The position numbers and the translations under genes are program-made. This document shows positions 1 through 5,156 of a stretch of 5,156 bases of DNA, piece by piece (positions within the stretch are counted from its first letter, which is position 1; the number at the start of each line of letters is the position of its first letter). A model generated the notes under the pieces. That model did not search any database and had not been told where the DNA came from. It saw nothing but the letters and a program-made list of their open reading frames with translations. Source of the stretch: Kiritimatiellia bacterium (lineage in GTDB: Bacteria; Verrucomicrobiota; Kiritimatiellia; SLAD01); contig SKZA01000277.1 in assembly GCA_007127595.1 (NCBI GenBank), positions 1-5,156 of the forward strand, in the 5' to 3' direction.

Positions 1-1260
1 CGGAGCGCCCGTTTCCTCCGGCTCAAAACAGTCCGCGAGAATGGCCCAGCCGAGGTCCAACGCCTTTTCGAGGGGAATATTCACGCCCAGATCCATCATC
101 TCCTTCTCAAAGCGCTCGCCGTATTTGAGCAACTTGCTGTCCCACGGACTCATGCGAAAGCCCATGGACTGCTTCTCCAGCGTTTCCCGATAGGCGGCGA
201 ACAGCTGAATCATGACGGTCATGATGGACCGGTGATCCTCGCGTGTCTTGTTGTTTACGAGCTGCTTGAGACGGCTCAGAGAACCGAACGGTTCGATTCG
301 GCCGTTACGGAGATAGAACTGACCTTCAGTGATGTAGCCGGTGTTGTCCGGTACCGGGTGGGTGACGTCGTCGCCGGGCATCGTGGTGACGGCCAGTAGC
401 GTGATCGAGCCTGCGCCTTCAAAGTCCACGGCCTTTTCGTAGCGGGCCGCCAATTGGCTGTAGAGGTCGCCCGGATACCCGCGTGTGGCGGGGATTTGCT
501 CCATCGTGATGGCGATTTCCTTGAGTGCGTCGGAAAAATTGGTCATATCCGTGAGGAGGACGAGCACGCGCTTGCCCTGCAGCGCGAATTGCTCCGCCAC
601 GGCCAGCGATACATCGGGCACGAGCAGACATTCCACCGTGGGATCCGCCGCGGTATGCACGAACATGACGGTACGGGAAAGGGCGCCCTGTTCTTCGAGC
701 GTGTCGCGGAAGACCAGATAGTCGTCGTGTTTCAGGCCCATGCCCCCGAGGATAATGACATCCACCTCGGCCTGTAGGGCGATGCGCGCGAGCAACGGGT
801 TGTACGGCTCGCCGGCGATGGAAAAGATGGGCAGCTTCTGCGATTCCACCAAGGTGTTGAAGACGTCGATCATCGGGATGCCGGTACGCACCATGTTGCG
901 GGGAATGATGCGCTTGGCGGGATTGACGGACGGTCCGCCGATAGCGATGTGATTGGCGTCGATGTTGGGCCCGCGGTCACGCGGATTGCCGACCCCGTTG
1001 AAAATGCGACCCAGCAAGGTGTCGGAGAAAGGCACCTGCATGACGCGGCCGAGGAAGCGAACTTCGGAGGCGGTGGATATGCCGCGTCCGCCTGCGAAGA
1101 CCTGCAAGAATACGCGGTTGCCTTCGATGCGAATCACCTGGGCCAAGGATTCGCCTTGATCGGATCGGACCAGCGCCAATTCGCGATAGGTGACATGATC
1201 CGCTTCCAGACTGATCACGTTGCCCGCGATGCGGTCGAGTTTGGTGTATACCTTATACAT
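1..1260 (-). CDS. atpB: V/A-type ATP synthase subunit B (non-catalytic), 3' end outside window
   Basis: The minus strand reads open from an ATG at 1260-1258 to base 1, giving 420 codons with no stop. It is the regulatory subunit B that alternates with subunit A in the soluble V1/A1 hexamer. Visible landmarks are the N-terminal start MYKVYTKLDRIAGNVISLEA, the stretch LGRIFNGVG (83-91), GLKHDDYLVF (175-184), the Walker-B-like strand VLVLLTDMTNFSDALKEIA (232-250), RGYPGDLYSQLAARYEKA (260-277), the SLSRL motif (327-331) and KTREDH (338-343). Arg330 in SLSRL matches the position of the arginine finger known from F-type alpha subunits. As expected for a B subunit there is no P-loop: FSIAGEPYNPLLARIALQA (145-163) occupies that place. 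Family members are about 430-440 residues, so only some 10-20 C-terminal residues are missing. The start overlaps the end of atpA by 8 bases and has a strong Shine-Dalgarno. The family is clear; subunit D is expected next. Confidence 0.97.
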   Translation of the reverse strand, partial: MYKVYTKLDRIAGNVISLEADHVTYRELALVRSDQGESLAQVIRIEGNRVFLQVFAGGRGISTASEVRFLGRVMQVPFSDTLLGRIFNGVGNPRDRGPNIDANHIAIGGPSVNPAKRIIPRNMVRTGIPMIDVFNTLVESQKLPIFSIAGEPYNPLLARIALQAEVDVIILGGMGLKHDDYLVFRDTLEEQGALSRTVMFVHTAADPTVECLLVPDVSLAVAEQFALQGKRVLVLLTDMTNFSDALKEIAITMEQIPATRGYPGDLYSQLAARYEKAVDFEGAGSITLLAVTTMPGDDVTHPVPDNTGYITEGQFYLRNGRIEPFGSLSRLKQLVNNKTREDHRSIMTVMIQLFAAYRETLEKQSMGFRMSPWDSKLLKYGERFEKEMMDLGVNIPLEKALDLGWAILADCFEPEETGAP

Positions 1261-2986
1261 AGTCGGTGACCTCCGCGATCATCTTCTCGATGCGCTCTTC
1301 GATCTGCTTGAATTCGTCCTTGTCCATGGGCGTCTGGTTCCAGTCGCGGGTAACCTGCGTCAGCGACTGGAAAAAGCGTCGCGCCGCATCCTTGTCCTCG
1401 AACTTCATGGTGGTCTGCAGCGTCTTCACAATGCGCGCAAAGACGTAACTCTGGCGCTCGGCGCTCGTGGCGGCGTCCACCTCGTTGAAGGCGTCCTGCT
1501 GGAGGTACACGCTGTCGAGGTATTCGGACTTCAAGTACACGATGAAATCCTCAATGGACGTGCCTTCTTCGCCGACGACTTTCATCATCTGATTGATTTC
1601 GTTGCCCTGCCGAAGCGATAGCCGCGCCCGTTCGACCTCCTCGTCGTCCACCACACTGGGATATTTGCTCCAACTATCGAGCGGGGCGATGGCCGGATAG
1701 CGTCGCGCATCCGAACGTTCGCGCGACAGGCCGTGAAACGAGCCGACCACCTTGAGCGTACTTTGCGTGACCGGTTCCTCAAAATTGCCGCCCGCCGGAC
1801 TGACCGTGCCCCCGATGGTGACAGAGCCGATCGTGCCGTCGCGTAGGCGAACCACGCCGCCGCGCTCGTAGAAGGAGGCGATGACGGATTCCAGATACGC
1901 GGGAAACGCTTCTTCGCCCGGAATTTCCTCAAGGCGTCCGGAGACTTCACGCAGGGCCTGCGCCCAGCGCGAAGTGGAATCGGCGAGCAACAGGACGTTC
2001 AGCCCCATCTGCCGATAATACTCGGCGATGGTTACGGCGGTGTACACGGACGCTTCACGCGCGGCGACGGGCATGGAACTGGTGTTGCAGATGATCAGCG
2101 TGCGTTCCATCAGGCTCTTGCCCGTGCGCGGATCGGTCAGTTCGGGAAATTCACGTAACGTCTCAACCACTTCGCCCGCGCGCTCGCCGCAGGCCGCGAT
2201 GATGACGATGTCCACCTCGGCATGGCGACTGGTGATCTGTTGCAGGACGGTCTTGCCCGCGCCGAACGGGCCGGGAATGCAGTATGTGCCGCCGCGCGCA
2301 ACAGGGAATAGGGTGTCCACGATGCGAATCTTGGTGACGAGCGGTTCCGTCGGGCGCAGCCGTTCTTCGTAGGCGCGAATCGGCACCTTGACCGGCCAGG
2401 TTTGAATCATGGTGACTTCACGAACGTCCCCGCGGTCGTCCTTTAATTTGGCGACGACATGGTCCGCCGCGTAATCGCCCTCTTTTTCGACCGTCTCCAC
2501 GGTATATTCGCCGCGATAACGGAAGGGGACCATGATGCGATGCGTGAAGATTCCTTCGGGCACGGTGCCGACCGTGTCGCCCGCCTGCACGGTATCGCCT
2601 TTCTTGACGGTGGGCGTGAAGGTCCACTTTTGTTTTACGTCGAGTGGCGCGAGATAGGTGCCGCGCTGAAGGAAGAATCCGCATTGTTCCGCCAGGGCGG
2701 GCAACGGGTTCTGCAAACCGTCATAGATCTGGCTCAAGAGACCCGGGCCGAGTTGTACGGACAACATTTCGCCGCTGAACTCGACGGGGTCTTCCACGCT
2801 CAAGCCGGTGGTATCCTCAAAGACCTGCATCTCGGCGACTGTGCCGCGGATACGTATGATCTCCGCCTTCAAACGGGTATCGCCTGTCACGGCGTAACCG
2901 ACTTCGTTCTGAACAACGGGCTGATCAAACTCCACGCTGATCAGGTTGCCGTTGATACCGATGATTTTACCGATGTTTTTGGTCAT
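1253..2986 (-). CDS. atpA: V/A-type ATP synthase catalytic subunit A
   Basis: This 577-residue protein is the catalytic subunit of the V1/A1 hexamer and matches the usual length (about 580-600). It has an N-terminal beta-barrel (about 1-75) and the A-subunit-specific insert (about 105-195), which includes the VKKGDTVQAGDTVG turn. The nucleotide-binding domain carries the P-loop GPFGAGKT (239-246), GER (267-269) with catalytic Glu268, Walker B VLLLADSTSR (331-340), GEEAFPAYL (357-365), YERGG (373-377) and SPAGGNFEEPVT (396-407). A helical C-terminal domain follows. The segment FHGLSRERSDARRYP (417-431) resembles, from memory, the chlamydial and spirochaetal A subunits more than archaeal ones. 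The stretch PAIAPLDSWS (431-440) is the ATP synthase alpha/beta signature region, with Ala434 where the remembered pattern has D, N or H. The ATG overlaps the stop of the DUF2764 gene as ATGA and is preceded only by a weak GGTGA, so translation is probably coupled. The gene is intact, with no frameshift. Confidence 0.98.
   Translation of the reverse strand: MTKNIGKIIGINGNLISVEFDQPVVQNEVGYAVTGDTRLKAEIIRIRGTVAEMQVFEDTTGLSVEDPVEFSGEMLSVQLGPGLLSQIYDGLQNPLPALAEQCGFFLQRGTYLAPLDVKQKWTFTPTVKKGDTVQAGDTVGTVPEGIFTHRIMVPFRYRGEYTVETVEKEGDYAADHVVAKLKDDRGDVREVTMIQTWPVKVPIRAYEERLRPTEPLVTKIRIVDTLFPVARGGTYCIPGPFGAGKTVLQQITSRHAEVDIVIIAACGERAGEVVETLREFPELTDPRTGKSLMERTLIICNTSSMPVAAREASVYTAVTIAEYYRQMGLNVLLLADSTSRWAQALREVSGRLEEIPGEEAFPAYLESVIASFYERGGVVRLRDGTIGSVTIGGTVSPAGGNFEEPVTQSTLKVVGSFHGLSRERSDARRYPAIAPLDSWSKYPSVVDDEEVERARLSLRQGNEINQMMKVVGEEGTSIEDFIVYLKSEYLDSVYLQQDAFNEVDAATSAERQSYVFARIVKTLQTTMKFEDKDAARRFFQSLTQVTRDWNQTPMDKDEFKQIEERIEKMIAEVTDYV
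1269..1274 (-). promoter_or_regulatory. Ribosome binding site of atpB
   Basis: On the minus strand GGAGGT lies 8 bases before the ATG of atpB, inside the last codons of atpA. It is a near-perfect Shine-Dalgarno and fixes the atpB start at 1260. Subunit B therefore has its own strong initiation site as well as possible coupling through the 8-base overlap with atpA. Confidence 0.8.
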
Positions 2987-3540
2987 GCGTCACCGAGCCG
3001 TTGTAGTTCCAGAGATTCGTCCACGTTTTCTGTAATGAAAGTTTCAATGCGTTTCAGGCCTTCTTCGTTCGACATCCGATGCCAGCGTTCCATCAGGCGC
3101 AGACGAATGGCATAGGCCAACACTTCCTCGAATCCGAACGGGTCACCGAGGATGCGGACGTCCAGCGCGTCCCAGCGGCAACGGTCGAGCGCCAATTCGC
3201 GTTCCTGCGGATCGGAGCGGCTCATGGCGTCCTTGATGCCGTGCGAGACAGTGACGTCATATCCTGCATGCATGCGGAGGTAGGGGCGCGCTTCGACATG
3301 AAGGCGACCGGCCCGGTAACGCACCAGTTGATTCCGAATTTGGGTGTCGATGGCCAACCACCAGGCCATAAAACCGCTGTCGCCTTCTTCCAGGCGGTCC
3401 TCGACCAGCAGGGAGAGTTCGCGCCAATCATCGGGCGCCAGCGCACCCTGACAATGAAAGAGGAACTGCTCGGGAGACCAGGGGGGGGCATCGCCGAGAG
3501 AGACGGGAGGAAAACTGGCTACGAGATAGTAATACTTCAT
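2983..3540 (-). CDS. DUF2764-type protein of the V-type ATPase operon
   Basis: This 185-residue protein lies between the E and A subunit genes. The opening MKYYYLVASFPP, the segment GFMAWWLAIDTQIRNQLVRYR (56-76) and the C-terminal FGFEEVLAYAIRLRLMERW (135-153) fit the DUF2764 family, which occurs at this place in chlamydial and spirochaetal V-ATPase operons. There is no signal peptide or membrane segment, so it should be cytoplasmic. Predicted content is mainly helical, with acidic and arginine-rich stretches. The stop overlaps the atpA start as ATGA, and the ATG lies 4 bases past the atpE stop without a clear Shine-Dalgarno; both point to coupled translation and roughly matched synthesis. 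Its biochemical role is not known to me. By position it could stand in for the central-stalk subunit C (and/or F) that is missing between E and A; that is inference. A run of eight C bases in the coding strand covers codons 18-20 without breaking the frame. Confidence 0.85.
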   Translation of the reverse strand: MKYYYLVASFPPVSLGDAPPWSPEQFLFHCQGALAPDDWRELSLLVEDRLEEGDSGFMAWWLAIDTQIRNQLVRYRAGRLHVEARPYLRMHAGYDVTVSHGIKDAMSRSDPQERELALDRCRWDALDVRILGDPFGFEEVLAYAIRLRLMERWHRMSNEEGLKRIETFITENVDESLELQRLGDA

Positions 3541-3544
3541 CGGG

Positions 3545-4186
3545 CTATTTCGTCGTGCGTTTATCCCAGTCTTCGCGAGCGACCTTCAAAATGATATCGG
3601 CGAGATGTGGGCGTAGATACTTGGATAGCGCCTCGGCGATGGCTTCCTTCGTGAAGTCATGGTGGGCATGATCGTTCGTGAAGTGAACCCGGAATCCCTT
3701 ACTGATGGAGCGGTCAGGCCGAATTTCGATCGAATCCCCGAGCTTTTGGCGATAACGCTCGGCATAAAACTTGACGAGCATCTTCTGATCTTCCGGGCTG
3801 ACCAACAGGTCGATCCGCCGTTCCTTGTCCGATCGCGCCATGTAGGTTTCGGCCATCCGCGTGAGCATGTCCTTGATGACACTGATGTCCATGGCCTCGT
3901 CGAGCGACTCGCGCACAAGATCATCCAAAATATTCTCGACGCCTTGTCCGACGGAAATCAGCAGGTCGCGGGCGACTTGTTCGAGCGTGCGGATGCTGCG
4001 TTCGGTATACTGTTGAGCCTCGCGGTCGGCGTCCGCGATGATGGTTTCCGACTCCTTCTCGGCTTCCTTGACGAGTTGGGCGGCCTTTTCCTTGGCTTTG
4101 GAGATGATTTCGGCGGCGTCCCGCTCCGCCTTGGTAATTGCTTCCGATTGAAGTTTTTCGATCAGGTGGTCAAGTTCTTCCGCCAT
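3545..4186 (-). CDS. atpE: V/A-type ATP synthase subunit E (peripheral stalk)
   Basis: This 213-residue protein is the stator-stalk subunit that links the catalytic hexamer to the membrane part by pairing with a long helical partner. Residues about 5-75 form a long charged helix rich in Ala, Glu and Lys (for example ISKAKEKAAQLVKEAEKES, 28-46), as expected for the stalk coiled coil. Residues about 80-205 form the globular C-terminal domain, with IDLLVSPED (125-133), the conserved-type strand SKGFRVHFTNDHAHHDFT (162-179) and LRPHLADIIL (191-200). The length fits the family (about 190-210). It is the first gene of the operon: a good Shine-Dalgarno precedes the ATG, the upstream region is divergent and non-coding, and the next gene begins 4 bases after the TAG stop. 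The peripheral stalk partner (G/H type) is not in the window. The family call is secure from both domains and context. Confidence 0.93.
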   Translation of the reverse strand: MAEELDHLIEKLQSEAITKAERDAAEIISKAKEKAAQLVKEAEKESETIIADADREAQQYTERSIRTLEQVARDLLISVGQGVENILDDLVRESLDEAMDISVIKDMLTRMAETYMARSDKERRIDLLVSPEDQKMLVKFYAERYRQKLGDSIEIRPDRSISKGFRVHFTNDHAHHDFTKEAIAEALSKYLRPHLADIILKVAREDWDKRTTK

Positions 4187-4194
4187 AATGTCGT

Positions 4195-4201
4195 ATCTCC
4201 T
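4195..4201 (-). promoter_or_regulatory. Ribosome binding site of atpE
   Basis: On the minus strand AGGAGAT lies 8 bases before the ATG at 4186 (the AGGAG core ends 10 bases before it). It supports this start for atpE, and with it the start of the whole operon's translation. Confidence 0.75.
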
Positions 4202-4260
4202 GTGAAATCATACGCGTCTATCTACCCCCCTCGACCCAGACTTGCACTAACTATACGAGG

Positions 4261-4281
4261 GATGCAATTCTTTTCTGCATC
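4261..4281. repeat. Short spaced inverted repeat GATGCA-N9-TGCATC
   Basis: GATGCA (4261-4266) and TGCATC (4276-4281) are perfect inverted copies separated by nine mostly pyrimidine bases. The element lies mid-way in the divergent intergenic region, upstream of both genes. It could be an operator for a dimeric regulator or a weak hairpin; six-base arms can also arise by chance. No T-run follows on either strand, so it is not an obvious terminator. Confidence 0.35.
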
Positions 4282-4311
4282 TGCGCGGTGCGGGCTTTGT
4301 GTCGGTTGGCA

Positions 4312-4340
4312 TTGAGACGACCTGCATGCAATCATCTAAA
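4312..4340 (+). promoter_or_regulatory. Candidate sigma70-type promoter of the LolA-like gene
   Basis: TTGAGA (4312-4317) and TCTAAA (4335-4340) are separated by 17 bases and match the housekeeping consensus at five and four of six positions. Transcription would start near 4347, leaving a leader of about 15 bases that still contains the Shine-Dalgarno. The spacing and position are good, but the -10 match is only moderate and the promoter consensus of this organism is unknown. Confidence 0.35.
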
Positions 4341-4349
4341 ACATGCGAC

Positions 4350-4356
4350 GGAAAGG
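4350..4356 (+). promoter_or_regulatory. Ribosome binding site that sets the start of the LolA-like gene
   Basis: GGAAAGG ends 5 bases before the ATG at 4362. It supports this start over the in-frame ATG codons further upstream at 4299 and 4326, which would bury the signal peptide 12-21 residues inside the protein. Confidence 0.6.
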
Positions 4357-4361
4357 GTCAT

Positions 4362-5105
4362 ATGATCAAGAATATTTTGATGGCAATCATTTCTTTGGGA
4401 TGGGCGGGCACGTTGCTTGCCGACACGTTGGCTGAACAATTGCTTGAACGGTATGAGCAGGTGGAAACCGTTACCTGCGATGTGCGTCGCGATCTCTCGA
4501 ACGAGGACGGACGCATGCGTTGGCTCAGTCGCGTGTATTATCAGCGTCCCAACCGATTACACGTGGAGAATCACGCGCCCTTGCAGCGCCGGATCATTGC
4601 CGATGGCGAGACCATGTATCAGTACAACGATGGACAACCGCGCGGGTTCCGTCGCGCCATCGCCGATTTGGATGAACGCATGTTGCACGGTCTACACAAG
4701 GTGCCCGGCACGGCCATGGAGCATCTGTATCGGTTGCGCGGTGTGCCGGAGATAGAGCTGGAGGGGGAGGGGACGTATCCCATACGGCGCGCATACAAAA
4801 CCGAACGGGTCACGGTGGTCCTGCATGCGGACGAAAAGTACCGACTTGGTCGTATCGCGTTCTATGCGGATCCCGAAAGGTCTGAACAGACGGGCGAAAT
4901 CGATTTCAGCGCGTTTGAGGAAGTATTGGACGGCGTATGGATCCCGATGCTGCATCAGGGACGCTTCACATCGGGTGGTTTGGAGACCCGCGAAACGACG
5001 CGCATCAGCAACATGACGGTCAACGAACCCATCCCGCAGCACTTATTTAACGCGTCCACCTTTTTCAAGGACGTGGAATGGGTGGACCGGTTTGAGGAGC
5101 TGTGA
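4362..5105 (+). CDS. Exported LolA-like protein (outer-membrane lipoprotein carrier fold)
   Basis: The frame encodes 247 residues. MIKNILMAIISLGWAGTLLA is a classical signal peptide (Lys3, hydrophobic core about 5-19, probable cleavage after Ala20), so the mature protein should be periplasmic. The only cysteine near the N-terminus is Cys39, outside any lipobox, so it is not a lipoprotein. The mature part starts with an amphipathic helix, LAEQLLERYEQVETV (23-37). Beta-rich segments follow in the LolA/RseB style: an extended strand ending in VYYQRPNRLHVE (58-69), then RRIIADGETMYQYN (76-89). This pattern (helix, 'RPxRL', 'xADGxxxYxY') is typical of LolA-like proteins, which carry lipoproteins or other lipids across the periplasm. 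Its actual ligand is unknown, and no lolB or lolCDE genes are in the window. It diverges from the ATPase operon and is probably transcribed separately. It could instead be a broader outer-membrane lipoprotein-sorting homologue with another role. The start is chosen by signal peptide and Shine-Dalgarno. Confidence 0.65.
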   Translation: MIKNILMAIISLGWAGTLLADTLAEQLLERYEQVETVTCDVRRDLSNEDGRMRWLSRVYYQRPNRLHVENHAPLQRRIIADGETMYQYNDGQPRGFRRAIADLDERMLHGLHKVPGTAMEHLYRLRGVPEIELEGEGTYPIRRAYKTERVTVVLHADEKYRLGRIAFYADPERSEQTGEIDFSAFEEVLDGVWIPMLHQGRFTSGGLETRETTRISNMTVNEPIPQHLFNASTFFKDVEWVDRFEEL

Positions 5106-5156
5106 GAGAGGGCGGAGGGATGAGGGCTGAAACCTGAAGCGGGATACGACATACGA
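5106..5156 (+). other. Non-coding tail with possible 7-base repeats
   Basis: After the TGA of the LolA-like gene there is no convincing start of another gene; an ATG at 5120 closes after five codons. No terminator hairpin is visible within these 51 bases. The sequence falls loosely into 7-base units (GGATGAG, GGCTGAA, ACCTGAA from 5118 to 5138) and ends in ATACGAC followed by ATACGA (5144-5156), where the window stops. Confidence 0.4.

Larger units (their letters stand above)
4187..4361. other. Divergent intergenic region between atpE and the LolA-like gene
   Basis: These 175 bases separate the two divergent genes and must hold both promoters. No protein-coding content is convincing. On the minus strand TATAGT (4255-4250) could be a -10 element for atpE, but the hexamer 17 bases upstream (GCAGAA) is a poor -35, so I do not call it separately. 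The region is rich in TGCA tetramers (at 4243, 4263, 4276, 4323 and 4327) and includes a spaced inverted repeat and the palindrome TGCATGCA (4323-4330). These could be regulator sites, but no known operator is recognised. Confidence 0.6.

Noticed and set aside
145..1260. Missing P-loop in subunit B as a sign of a degraded gene
   Set aside because: Bacterial and archaeal V/A-type B subunits normally lack a canonical Walker A motif. The rest of the protein is well conserved and the frame is intact.
2459..3115. Plus-strand open frame of 218 codons antisense to atpA and the DUF2764 gene
   Set aside because: It covers the junction of two well-supported minus-strand genes and has no family resemblance or plausible ribosome site. 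It is a shadow of the real coding frames.
4188..4197. The 10-mer GATACGACAT shared between the atpE leader (minus strand) and 5143-5152 (plus strand)
   Set aside because: Many exact 10-base matches are expected by chance in 5 kb on two strands, and the two places have no common context.
4207..4212. TATGAT on the minus strand as a -10 element for atpE
   Set aside because: It matches the consensus well, but transcription would then begin around 4200, within the Shine-Dalgarno of atpE, and there is no good -35 at 16-18 bases.
3659..4315. Plus-strand open frame of 218 codons antisense to atpE
   Set aside because: It lies opposite a clearly real subunit E gene. Its translation shows no recognisable domain, and its existence follows from the codon bias of a GC-rich gene on the other strand.
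4299..4361. Upstream in-frame extension of the LolA-like gene (21 extra residues)
   Set aside because: The extension would place the signal peptide inside the protein. The ATG at 4362 has a Shine-Dalgarno and begins with a typical signal sequence.
1..5156. Mobile elements, CRISPR arrays, tRNA or rRNA genes, or a new defence system
   Set aside because: No transposase, long terminal repeats, regular direct repeats with spacers or RNA-like clover-leaf sequence was seen. Apart from the intergenic region and the short tail, the window is filled by housekeeping-type genes.

Overview
The window holds the first half of a bacterial V/A-type ATPase operon on the minus strand and, diverging from it, one plus-strand gene for an exported protein that looks like the LolA family. 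Reading along the minus strand from about 4186 to 1, the order is atpE (peripheral stalk subunit E), a DUF2764-type protein, atpA (catalytic subunit A) and atpB (non-catalytic subunit B, running off the window at base 1). From established knowledge, E - DUF2764 - A - B, normally followed by D, I and K, is the order seen in chlamydiae, spirochaetes and related bacteria. It differs from the E-C-F-A-B-D order of archaea and Thermus/Enterococcus-type operons.

An exported LolA-like protein implies a diderm cell. Together with the operon type and the fairly GC-rich coding sequence (judged by eye, not counted), this suggests a free-living or environmental member of the PVC group (for example Kiritimatiellota-like) or a spirochaete relative. 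This placement is inference.

Layout: 1-1260 atpB (minus, 3' end missing); 1253-2986 atpA (minus); 2983-3540 DUF2764 gene (minus); 3545-4186 atpE (minus); 4187-4361 divergent intergenic region of 175 bases; 4362-5105 LolA-like gene (plus); 5106-5156 non-coding tail with a hint of 7-base periodicity. The ATPase genes are packed tightly: a 4-base gap, a 4-base ATGA overlap and an 8-base overlap. They are therefore very likely one transcript with coupled translation.

Together A and B would form the ATP-hydrolysing or ATP-synthesising hexamer and E the peripheral stalk. The DUF2764 protein sits where other operons encode subunits C and F, so it is the main candidate for an uncharacterised, lineage-specific ATPase component. 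The rotor shaft (D), the ion-translocating subunits (I, K) and thus the ion specificity lie outside the window. I found no mobile element, CRISPR array, RNA gene or wholly new system; apart from the DUF2764 question this is an ordinary core-metabolism locus.
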